Assembly: GCF_000024565.1 (NCBI RefSeq)
Contig: NC_013515.1
Coordinates: forward strand, 434,001 to 498,000
Reading direction: 5' to 3'
Source of the DNA: Streptobacillus moniliformis DSM 12112
Lineage (GTDB): Bacteria; Fusobacteriota; Fusobacteriia; Fusobacteriales; Leptotrichiaceae
DNA length: 64,000 bases
The notes under the pieces were generated by a model that was not told where the DNA came from, searched no databases, and worked only from the letters and a program-made list of their open reading frames with translations. This document shows, piece by piece, positions 16,930-24,475 of the stretch. The first letter of the stretch is position 1. Every line of letters starts with the position of its first letter. The position numbers were made by a program, and so were the translations under genes.

Positions 16930-17553
16930 ATGAGTATTATAACAGAAGAAATGAAATTTCGCCATAGATTATGTGAATATGCAATAAAAAATGGAGTAAC
17001 TAAAGCAGCAAGGCGTTATCATACAAATAGACAATAGGTTCAAGAAAGCCCCATACAGAAGAAGAATTAATACTAATAAAGAATATGTTAAAAAAACATG
17101 GAAGTTATGGATTAGCCCAAGTATATGTTAGTTGTAAGAATAAGGGGTATAATAGAAGCTTTGGTAGTATGTGTAGGATCAAAGGGGATTAGATATTATC
17201 AGATAACTGCTATAGATGAGTATAGTAGGAAGAGGGTATTAAAGGTTGTAAAGGAAAAGAGTACATATGAGACATCAAAGTACATTAAGGAGTTAGAAAG
17301 GGCTATAGGCTTTAAGATAGAGACTATACAGGTAGATAATGGATATGAGTTTGTAAATGATAAAGATGTAACGGATAGGGAAGATGGAAAGATATTGTAT
17401 AGTAGGAAAGAATTTAGGAGCGAGGAAGAATTAATAGAAAATGTTAAAAGGCATGAAAGGCTGTATAATAATAGGGCAAAGACAGTGCTTAATTTTAAGA
17501 GTCCAAATGAGGTTGTGAGGGAATACTTCACTAAGGTTAAGAAAGAGGCTTAA
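16930..17553 (+). pseudogene. Decayed IS transposase (rve/DDE, IS3-like) with internal deletions
   Basis: Three fragments of one transposase are visible. 16930-17037 encodes MSIITEEMKFRHRLCEYAI to NRQ then a stop (helix-turn-helix region). About 17045-17190 encodes RKPHTEEELILIKNMLKK to SFGSMCR in another frame. About 17180-17553 encodes the integrase core with YYQITAIDEYSRKR (first catalytic Asp) and QVDNGYEF (second Asp). The block that should carry the catalytic Glu is deleted between DVTDR and EDGKILY. The remaining C-terminus (NFKSPNEVVREYF) is intact. The element cannot make active transposase. The open frame from 17125 is a chance join of the last two pieces. Confidence 0.85.
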
Positions 17554-17680
17554 AAGGGCAACCCCAATCTCACTTCACACACTCTAACAATCAATTAAAC
17601 ACTAAACATTAAACAACACTTAACTAAACTAAACACTTAATTAAACACTTAGACAATTAACTAACTCTAACTTATATTAA
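17554..17680 (+). other. Non-coding IS-flank, ACT/AAC-rich
   Basis: No gene is seen. The sequence is a degenerate run of short TAAACAC/TTAAACA-like units after the transposase stop, probably part of the right side of the old IS plus decayed flank. The following repeat copy starts at 17681. Confidence 0.4.
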
Positions 17681-17746
17681 ATTTATTTCTTATTATGTAA
17701 CATATGTATTGACAATTAAGAATTTACAATAAATAGTTTTTAATTT
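17681..17746 (+). repeat. Dispersed repeat, copy B
   Basis: 17681-17719 (39 nt, containing TTATGTAACATATGTATTG) is identical to the reverse complement of 34995-35033. 17721-17746 is identical to the end of copy A. A diverged ACATATGTAACA-like motif also lies just left of the IS remnant (about 16843), so part of this may be the IS terminal inverted repeat. Confidence 0.75.
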
Positions 17747-17749
17747 TAA

Positions 17750-17778
17750 TTGAAAAAATATATAAAAGAATGTATAAT
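17750..17778 (+). promoter_or_regulatory. Promoter of the M32 carboxypeptidase gene
   Basis: TTGAAA at 17750-17755, 17-nt spacer, TATAAT at 17773-17778. It lies just right of the IS remnant; the ATG is at 17815. Confidence 0.75.
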
Positions 17779-17814
17779 TAAGATAAAAATAAAAAAATAG
17801 AAAAGGTGATTTAA

Positions 17815-19326
17815 ATGGATAAAATAACTAGATTAAAAGAGATACTTGAAAAAAATAGAGCATATCAACATGCAATGACAATTTTATCTTGGGATTTAGA
17901 AACTGAAGCACCAGTAAATGCTGCTGTAAGTATATCTAAAACGTTAGGAACTTTAAGCGAACTTTCTTATTTAACATTAGTAAATGATGAAGTAAAAGAT
18001 ATAGTGTACGGTTTAAATTTTGATGAACTTAATGAAATAGATAAGAAATTAGTATTAAATCTAAAAAAAGATATTTTTGATAAAATGAGTAAGATACCTG
18101 TAGATGTGTATTCTAAATATTCTGAACTTTCTACTATATCTACTCAAAAATGGGGAGAAGCTAAAAGAAGTAATAATTTAGAAGTATATGCTCCATATTT
18201 AGAAGAAATAATAAGATATAATAAGGAGTTTATAAAATATAGAGGATATAATGGGCATCCATATAATCTTTTATTAAGTGATTATGAAAATGAATTGACA
18301 GTAGAAATAGTTGATGAATTTTTCAAAAATATTAAAGATGAATTAACACCATTTATTAAGGAAGTAATTACTAAAAAAAGAGAAGAATTAAAAGATATTA
18401 AAGCTAGATTTTTATCAAAATCTTACCCTATAGATAAACAAAAGAAATTATCTAAGGAAATATCAGAAATCTTAAGATTTGACTATAACTCAGGTGTTAT
18501 TAAAGAAAGTGAGCATCCATTTACAACTAATACAAGCAATAAGGATGTTAGAATTACTACTCACTATTATGAAAATGATCCTCTTTCAGCAATATATTCA
18601 ACTATACATGAAACAGGACATGCACTATATGAACAACAAATATTAAATGTATACCAAGATAATTTCCTAGGTGGTGGAGTATCTATGGGTATACATGAAT
18701 CACAATCAAGAATATTTGAAAATATGTTCTGTAAAAATGATAGCTTTACTAAATCTTTATATAACTTAATGGATAAATACTTTGGTATGGACATTACATT
18801 AGATGAATTTAAATTATTATTAAATGAAGTAAATGCATCACTTATTAGAGTTGAAGCAGATGAGCTAACTTATCCTATACATGTAATGATAAGATATGAA
18901 TTAGAAAAAGAAATATTTTCTGATTTAGAAAGAAAAGAAAATGCAGAAGATATAGCTAAAAAATGGGCAGATAAATATGAGGAATATTTAAGTGTTAGAC
19001 CTATGACTTATTCTGAAGGAATTTTACAAGATGTGCATTGGTCTCAAGGTTCATTTGGATACTTTTCATCATATGCATTAGGATCAGCTTATTCAGCACA
19101 GATATATAATGCTATGGAAAAAGATATAGACATATCTAAAGAATTAGAAAATAATGAATTTAGTAATATTAATAGTTGGCTTAAGGAAAAATTACATCAA
19201 TATGGTTCATTTAAAGATCCTAAAGATCTAATATTAAATGCAACAGGAGAGGAATTTTCTCCTAAATACTATGTAGATTACTTAAAAAATAAATTTTCTA
19301 AAATATATGAAGTAGAGGTGAAATAA
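17815..19326 (+). CDS. Metallocarboxypeptidase, M32 (Taq carboxypeptidase) family
   Basis: The 503-residue enzyme removes C-terminal residues from peptides in the cytoplasm; no signal peptide is present. The zinc-site motif HETGH starts at about His265 (YSTIHETGHALYEQQ), followed by the M32 signature GIHESQSRIFEN and RVEADELTYPIHVMIRYELE. Length is that of the family. An AAAAGGTG site precedes ATG. Its stop overlaps the next start by one base (19326), so it is coupled to the M18 aminopeptidase gene; together they would complete degradation of imported peptides. Confidence 0.95.
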   Translation: MDKITRLKEILEKNRAYQHAMTILSWDLETEAPVNAAVSISKTLGTLSELSYLTLVNDEVKDIVYGLNFDELNEIDKKLVLNLKKDIFDKMSKIPVDVYSKYSELSTISTQKWGEAKRSNNLEVYAPYLEEIIRYNKEFIKYRGYNGHPYNLLLSDYENELTVEIVDEFFKNIKDELTPFIKEVITKKREELKDIKARFLSKSYPIDKQKKLSKEISEILRFDYNSGVIKESEHPFTTNTSNKDVRITTHYYENDPLSAIYSTIHETGHALYEQQILNVYQDNFLGGGVSMGIHESQSRIFENMFCKNDSFTKSLYNLMDKYFGMDITLDEFKLLLNEVNASLIRVEADELTYPIHVMIRYELEKEIFSDLERKENAEDIAKKWADKYEEYLSVRPMTYSEGILQDVHWSQGSFGYFSSYALGSAYSAQIYNAMEKDIDISKELENNEFSNINSWLKEKLHQYGSFKDPKDLILNATGEEFSPKYYVDYLKNKFSKIYEVEVK

Positions 19327-20663
19327 TGAATAATAAGAAACTTAAGGCAGAATTTCTTGATTTAGAAATTAAAAGCTTTGCCAGAGAAATGATAGAATTT
19401 ATTGATGATTCACCTAGTACTTATCATGTGGTTGGAAATTGTTCAACAATATTACTTGAAAATAATTTTGAAAGATTAGAACCAACATCAAAATGGGAAT
19501 TAAAAAAAGGTGGAAAATATTTTATTAAAAGATCTAATTCATCAATTGTTGCATTTACTATAGGTGAGAAATTAGATGTAAATAAAGGATTTAAAATATT
19601 TGGTTCTCATACAGATTCTCCTGGATTTAGAATTAAACCTAATCCTGAGATGACTGTAAATGGATTAATAAGATTAAATACAGAAGTTTATGGTGGACCT
19701 ATATTAAGCACTTGGTTTGATAGACCTTTATCTGTAGCAGGTAGGGTTATAATAAAAACTGATGATATATTTAGACCAAAAACTATAAAAGTTAAGATAG
19801 ATGAACCTGTATTAATTATACCTAATTTAGCTATACATCAAAATAGAGAAGTTAATAATGGTATTAAAATAGATAAACAAAATGATATATTACCAATAAT
19901 AGGATTAGTAAATGAAAATTTTGAAAAAGATGGATATTTAATAGACTTAATTTCAAAGAAATGTAATATTAAAAAAGAAGATATACTTGATTTTGACCTA
20001 TATGTATATGCAACTGAAAAAGGTTCTTTAGTAGGTGTAAATCAAGAATTTGTATCTGCTCCAAAGCTTGATAATTTAGTTTCAGTTTATTCTGGATTAT
20101 TAGGATTAGTAGAGGCGGAAAATGCAAATAATCAAATTAATGTATTTGTAGGATTTGATAATGAAGAAATAGGTTCTGCTACAAAACAAGGAGCAGATTC
20201 TAATTATTTATCTAATATATTAGAAAGAATAATATATTCACTTGGTATGGATAGAAATACTTTCCTTACTATGCTTTCTTCTTCATTTATTTTATCTGCT
20301 GATGGAGCACATGCTGCTCACCCTGCATACCTAGGTAAAAGTGATCCAACTAACCTTGGAAAAATAAATAATGGAGTTCAGCTTAAAATAAGTGCAAATC
20401 AAAGATATACATCAGATGGTTTCTCTATAGCAGTGGTAAAACAAATCATAGAAGGAACTGATATTAAAATACAATTTTTTGTAAACCAATCAAATGAGAT
20501 TGGAGGTTCAACTATAGGACCTATATCATCAACACATTTAGATATAGATTCAATAGATTTAGGAGTTCCTATGTTAGCAATGCATTCAGTTAGAGAATTA
20601 TGTGGAGTAAGAGATTTATTCTATTTAAAAGAGTTAGCAAAGGAGTTTTTCAGTAAAAATTAA
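19326..20663 (+). CDS. apeB: M18 family aminopeptidase
   Basis: The 445-residue dinuclear-zinc aminopeptidase (aspartyl aminopeptidase family) has FGSHTDSPGFRIKPNP (His-Asp metal motif near 95), VFVGFDNEEIGSATKQGA (catalytic Glu and metal ligands), SADGAHAAHPAY, and the C-terminal MHSVRELCG motif. Family proteins are about 430-460 residues. It has no export signal. It is translated from an ATG overlapping the M32 stop with a GAGGTG site. The gene symbol reflects the common name for bacterial M18 members; exact residue preference is not predictable. Confidence 0.92.
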   Translation: MNNKKLKAEFLDLEIKSFAREMIEFIDDSPSTYHVVGNCSTILLENNFERLEPTSKWELKKGGKYFIKRSNSSIVAFTIGEKLDVNKGFKIFGSHTDSPGFRIKPNPEMTVNGLIRLNTEVYGGPILSTWFDRPLSVAGRVIIKTDDIFRPKTIKVKIDEPVLIIPNLAIHQNREVNNGIKIDKQNDILPIIGLVNENFEKDGYLIDLISKKCNIKKEDILDFDLYVYATEKGSLVGVNQEFVSAPKLDNLVSVYSGLLGLVEAENANNQINVFVGFDNEEIGSATKQGADSNYLSNILERIIYSLGMDRNTFLTMLSSSFILSADGAHAAHPAYLGKSDPTNLGKINNGVQLKISANQRYTSDGFSIAVVKQIIEGTDIKIQFFVNQSNEIGGSTIGPISSTHLDIDSIDLGVPMLAMHSVRELCGVRDLFYLKELAKEFFSKN

Positions 20664-20683
20664 AGCATAAAGGAGATCGATAA

Positions 20684-21787
20684 TTGGAAAGAAGTGATAT
20701 AATAATTAAAAATATTTCAAAAAGTTTTGGGGGAGATAAAATACTTAAAAATGTAAGTTTAGAAATAAAAAAGGGAGAGTTTTTTTCTATACTTGGACCT
20801 AGTGGATGTGGAAAAACTACACTTTTAAGAATGATAGCAGGATTTATTTATCCTGATAGTGGTGAGATTATAGTTAATGGTGAAAGAATAGATAAATTAC
20901 CACCTGAGAAAAGAAATGTTAATACAGTTTTTCAAAACTATGCACTATTTCCAACTATGTCTGTATATGATAATGTTGCATTTCCATTGAAACTTAAGGG
21001 TTATTCCAAAAGTGAAATAGAAAAAGAAGTAAATAAATATTTAGATTTAGTTGGATTATTAGAACATAAAAATAAGATGCCTGAAAATTTATCTGGTGGT
21101 CAAAAACAAAGGGTTGCTATTGCAAGAGCCCTAATAGGTAAACCAGATGTATTATTACTTGATGAACCATTATCAGCACTTGATGCTAAATTACGTCAAA
21201 AATTATTAATAGAACTTGATAGTATACATGATGAAGTAGGTATTACTTTCGTATTTGTAACTCATGATCAAGAAGAAGCTCTTTCAGTATCTGATAGAAT
21301 AGCTGTAATGAATAAAGGTGATATTTTACAAATTGGAACACCTAATGAAATCTATGAAAAACCTAAAGATGAGTTTATAGCAGATTTTATAGGTGAAACT
21401 AATTTTTTAACTGGAGAAATTACAGAAGTTTATGATAATTATGCAGTTGCAATTTCAGATGAAATTGGAGAATATAAGGTTGAACTTGATAAACCTGTTA
21501 AATTAGGAGATAAGGTTAAACTAACTCTAAGACCAGAAAAAATTAAAGTTGATGTAAAACCACCACGTGAAAATTCTAAATATAAGGTTCTAAGAGGAGT
21601 AGTTGACGAGGTTATTTATTCTGGATTCCAATCAAAACTATTTATTAAAGTTGAGGGATCAAATAGAATAATTAGAGCCTTTGATCAACATAGAGAATTT
21701 TTAGAAGAAGAAGAATTATTTGAATGGAAAGAAAAGGTGTATTTCTACTGGAATTATGAAGATGCTTATCTAGTGGAGGTGTACTAA
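20684..21787 (+). CDS. potA: Spermidine/putrescine ABC transporter ATPase
   Basis: A 367-residue ABC ATPase with Walker A GPSGCGKTT, the Q-loop NYALFPTMSV, signature LSGGQKQRVAIARAL, Walker B VLLLDEPLSALDAK and the switch His in FVTHDQEEAL. The C-terminal TOBE regulatory domain starts near residue 240. It powers PotBC. The start is TTG at 20684 with AAGGAG 8 nt upstream. It is followed directly by potB, whose ATG overlaps its stop. Assignment to polyamine rather than another small substrate rests on similarity and on the potB/potC style permeases. Confidence 0.92.
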   Translation: MERSDIIIKNISKSFGGDKILKNVSLEIKKGEFFSILGPSGCGKTTLLRMIAGFIYPDSGEIIVNGERIDKLPPEKRNVNTVFQNYALFPTMSVYDNVAFPLKLKGYSKSEIEKEVNKYLDLVGLLEHKNKMPENLSGGQKQRVAIARALIGKPDVLLLDEPLSALDAKLRQKLLIELDSIHDEVGITFVFVTHDQEEALSVSDRIAVMNKGDILQIGTPNEIYEKPKDEFIADFIGETNFLTGEITEVYDNYAVAISDEIGEYKVELDKPVKLGDKVKLTLRPEKIKVDVKPPRENSKYKVLRGVVDEVIYSGFQSKLFIKVEGSNRIIRAFDQHREFLEEEELFEWKEKVYFYWNYEDAYLVEVY

Positions 21788-22650
21788 TGGCACAAAAAGA
21801 TATATTACAAGAAAAATCAACACTAAAATATCTATATTTTTTGCCCATTACTATATGGATGAGTATATTTTTTGCAATACCTACAGCTATAATAGTATAT
21901 TTTAGTTTTTTGAAAAAAGGTGCTTATGGAGGTATATCAAGTTATAGTACTTTTACTTTTAAGGCGTATATTGATATATTTTCATCAAAAGATATATTTA
22001 AAATAGTTTTGAAAACATTAAATTTATCTATAGTTATAACTATAATCACTATATTAATAGCAATACCTACAGCCTACTTTATTTCTCGTTCAAAGAGAAA
22101 AAATATATGGCTGTTATTAATAGTAATACCTTTTTGGACTAATTTTTTAGTTAGAATTTTTTCCATAGTTGCATTAATAGGAAATAATGGGATATTAAAT
22201 AAATTTTTGGTTAAACTATTTTTCTTAGATAAACCACTAGATTTATTGTACAATAGAAATGCAGTAATAATAATATCTGTATATATATTTCTACCTTATG
22301 CTATACTTCCTTTATACACTGCAATAGAAAAATTCGATTTTTCATTAATAGATGCAGCAAGAGATTTAGGTGCTAGTAATTTTACAGCACATATGAAAAT
22401 ATTTTTACCAGGAATAAAAAATGGTATAATTACAGCATTAGTATTAACATTTGTTCCAGCTATAGGTTCATATGCTGTTCCAGATATTGTTGGAGGAACT
22501 GATGGAATAATGCTTGGAAATATTATTGCAACAAGAATGTTTAGTTTAAGAGATTGGCCATCAGCATCGGCTATTTCTACTATATTTATACTTATTACTT
22601 CCGTATTTGTATGGATAGGAATTAAAGCAGATAAGGATGGTGATGAATAA
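21787..22650 (+). CDS. potB: Spermidine/putrescine ABC transporter permease PotB
   Basis: The 287-residue membrane protein has six predicted transmembrane segments and the EAA-type loop LIDAARDLGASNFTAHMKIFLPG near residue 195, which docks on PotA. Family segments such as NFLVRIFSIVALIGNNGILN and VPAIGSYAVPDIVGG are characteristic of PotB. It overlaps potA by one base and potC by one base, so the three are translationally coupled. Confidence 0.93.
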   Translation: MAQKDILQEKSTLKYLYFLPITIWMSIFFAIPTAIIVYFSFLKKGAYGGISSYSTFTFKAYIDIFSSKDIFKIVLKTLNLSIVITIITILIAIPTAYFISRSKRKNIWLLLIVIPFWTNFLVRIFSIVALIGNNGILNKFLVKLFFLDKPLDLLYNRNAVIIISVYIFLPYAILPLYTAIEKFDFSLIDAARDLGASNFTAHMKIFLPGIKNGIITALVLTFVPAIGSYAVPDIVGGTDGIMLGNIIATRMFSLRDWPSASAISTIFILITSVFVWIGIKADKDGDE

Positions 22651-23432
22651 TGAATGAAAAAAGAAGATTTTCTTTATTCTTTTTTGTATTAGTTATGATA
22701 TTTTTTTACTTACCAATAATAATGTTGATTGTCTTATCATTTAATTCTAGTAAAGGCTATGAATTTAAATCATTTTCTTTAAGATGGTACATAGATCTAT
22801 TTACTAAATCACCAAGACTTTGGCAGGCTTTTGGAAGAAGCGTAATTATAGCTATATCTTCTTCTATGATTTCTGTGGCTATAGCTATATTAGGTGCAAT
22901 AGGAATTAAATGGTATAACTTTAGATTTAAATCATATGTCAAAGTATTAAACTATATTCCTTTGGTTATACCAGATTTAATAATAGGGGTATCTTTATTA
23001 CTGTTTTTTAATATGAATTTTGCTAAAATACCTTTAGGAATGGTTACAATATTTATTGCACATACAACATTTAATATACCTTTTTCATTGTTTATACTGA
23101 TGTCAAGACTTTCAGAATTTGATTTTTCTATAGTGGAAGCCTCAAGAGATTTAGGTGCAACAGAACTGCAAACATTAAATAAGGTAATACTTCCAACTAT
23201 GATACCAGGAATAATATCAGCATTTTTAATGTCTTTAACATTATCACTTGATGATTTTGTAATAACAAGTTTTGTTACAGGAACTAATTCTGATACTTTA
23301 CCTATACAGATATATTCAATGTTAAAATTTGGTGTAAGTCCAACTATTAATGCACTTTCAACTATATTAATATTTGGTACTTTAATACTAGCTTTATCTA
23401 GTAGAAAATTACAAAAATATATGCTAAGTTAG
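22650..23432 (+). CDS. potC: Spermidine/putrescine ABC transporter permease PotC
   Basis: The 260-residue permease carries about six transmembrane segments. The ATPase-docking loop is VEASRDLGATELQTLNKVILP, and SLDDFVITSFVTG is a PotC hallmark. It ends the operon at a terminator. In most bacteria the polyamine-binding protein gene potD follows potC; here it does not, and no potD is present elsewhere in the window. Confidence 0.93.
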   Translation: MNEKRRFSLFFFVLVMIFFYLPIIMLIVLSFNSSKGYEFKSFSLRWYIDLFTKSPRLWQAFGRSVIIAISSSMISVAIAILGAIGIKWYNFRFKSYVKVLNYIPLVIPDLIIGVSLLLFFNMNFAKIPLGMVTIFIAHTTFNIPFSLFILMSRLSEFDFSIVEASRDLGATELQTLNKVILPTMIPGIISAFLMSLTLSLDDFVITSFVTGTNSDTLPIQIYSMLKFGVSPTINALSTILIFGTLILALSSRKLQKYMLS

Positions 23433-23452
23433 AAAATAAATATCTTTAAAAT

Positions 23453-23495
23453 AAGGAGAATCTATATAAATTATGGAAATTCTCCTTTTATTTTT
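23453..23495 (+). terminator. Terminator after potC
   Basis: Stem AAGGAGAAT / ATTCTCCTT with a 16-18-nt loop followed by TTTATTTTT. Confidence 0.85.
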
Positions 23496-23516
23496 CTTAG
23501 AATATCCATAACCATA

Positions 23517-23545
23517 TTGTAATACCAAAGTATATTTAGTATAAT
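23517..23545 (+). promoter_or_regulatory. Promoter of the META lipoprotein gene
   Basis: TTGTAA at 23517-23522, 17-nt spacer, TATAAT at 23540-23545; ATG at 23579. Confidence 0.65.
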
Positions 23546-23578
23546 GAATATATATATAAGGTGTGGAAAGGAAATATT

Positions 23579-24307
23579 ATGAAAAAGATTATTTTGACAA
23601 TATTATCAGCTATAACATTGTTTGCTTGTAGTAGTATTAAACCAATGGATGTTGAAAATCAAAATTTTGTTCTTGAAACTATAGAATATACAGAAAATAA
23701 TATTTTAAATACTATAGGAAAGGGAATGACTTTACAATTTAAATCAAAAAAATTATCAGGTAAGAGTTCAATAAATAATTTTTTTACTGGATATAAAATA
23801 GAAAATAACAAATTAATATTAGATGGTATAAATTTAACTAGAATGGCTGGAAGTCAAGAAGATATGACTTTAGAAAGCGAATATTTAAATGCTTTATCAA
23901 CTAATAAACATATTAACAAAAAGGGTGAAAAGTTAATACTTGAAGCTCAAAATGGAATGAAGCTTGTATATATACAAGAACTAAACAGTGAAAACTTAGA
24001 AAATAAGAACTTTAAATTAGTTAATGATGAATTTAAAGAAAATGAATTTACTATAGGATTTAAAGAAAATAATATTTTTGGTAGAAGTGGAATAAATAGA
24101 TACTTCAGTACTTATGAAATTGAAAACAATGTATTATTCTTACAAAATATAGGAACAACTTTAATGGCAGGAGAAGCCAAACTTATGGAACTTGAATCAA
24201 AATATTTAGGAATGTTAAGTAATGTAAATGGAATAAAATATGAAAACAACATATTAACTCTTTATACTAAAGATAATCAAAAGTTAGTATTTGAAGAAAT
24301 AAAATAA
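23579..24307 (+). CDS. Lipoprotein with two META (HslJ-like) domains
   Basis: The 242-residue protein begins with a lipoprotein signal peptide (MKKIILTILSAITLFACSS; lipid-bearing Cys about residue 17). Two repeats of about 105 residues follow, each with the pattern NFxL, FKxxxxxGxSxxNxFxxxYxxxNNxLxLxxIxxTxMAG, LxSKYLxxL, and ending with LxxxxxxKLVxxE. This is the META/HslJ fold, found in secreted stress- or motility-associated proteins; its function is unclear. ATG 23579 (after AAAGGA) is preferred over GTG 23561. It is a single gene with its own promoter and terminator. Confidence 0.85.
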   Translation: MKKIILTILSAITLFACSSIKPMDVENQNFVLETIEYTENNILNTIGKGMTLQFKSKKLSGKSSINNFFTGYKIENNKLILDGINLTRMAGSQEDMTLESEYLNALSTNKHINKKGEKLILEAQNGMKLVYIQELNSENLENKNFKLVNDEFKENEFTIGFKENNIFGRSGINRYFSTYEIENNVLFLQNIGTTLMAGEAKLMELESKYLGMLSNVNGIKYENNILTLYTKDNQKLVFEEIK

Positions 24308-24353
24308 TAAACCGATTAAACCAATTAAACCTATTTAATTTAACCGAAACAAT

Positions 24354-24395
24354 AAAAAGATTAATTTCTACTACGGTAGAGTTAATCTTTTTTAT
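24354..24395 (+). terminator. Terminator after the META lipoprotein gene
   Basis: Long stem AAAAAGATTAA / TTAATCTTTTTT with an inner CTAC/GTAG stem, ending in T-rich sequence. Confidence 0.85.
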
Positions 24396-24408
24396 TTACA
24401 TAATTTGC

Positions 24409-24444
24409 TTGTCGTTGACAAATATTTGTCGTGAGGTGTATAAT
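24409..24444 (+). promoter_or_regulatory. Autotransporter promoter with overlapping TTGTC/GACAA motif
   Basis: TTGACA at 24415-24420, 18-nt spacer, TATAAT at 24439-24444. A small palindrome TTGTC-GTT-GACAA covers the -35 box, and TTGTCGT occurs again at 24426-24432 inside the spacer (first copy 24409-24415). The repeats are candidate regulator sites. Confidence 0.65.
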
Positions 24445-24475
24445 GTCTATATATTTATTAATAAGTGAGGGTTTT

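Noticed and set aside
17125-17553. 142-residue open frame as an intact transposase
   Set aside because: The first about 20 residues are out-of-frame sequence, and the segment with the catalytic Glu is deleted. It is a piece of a pseudogene.
17700-17730. TTGACA at 17709-17714 as a promoter from repeat copy B
   Set aside because: No -10 box lies at 16-18 nt; the nearest TACAAT is only 10 nt away. The TTGAAA/TATAAT pair at 17750-17778 is the better promoter for the carboxypeptidase gene.
20041-20663. Possibility that the M18 gene is a general zinc hydrolase of another family
   Set aside because: The order of SHTDSPGFR, DNEEIGS and MHSVREL motifs is specific for M18.
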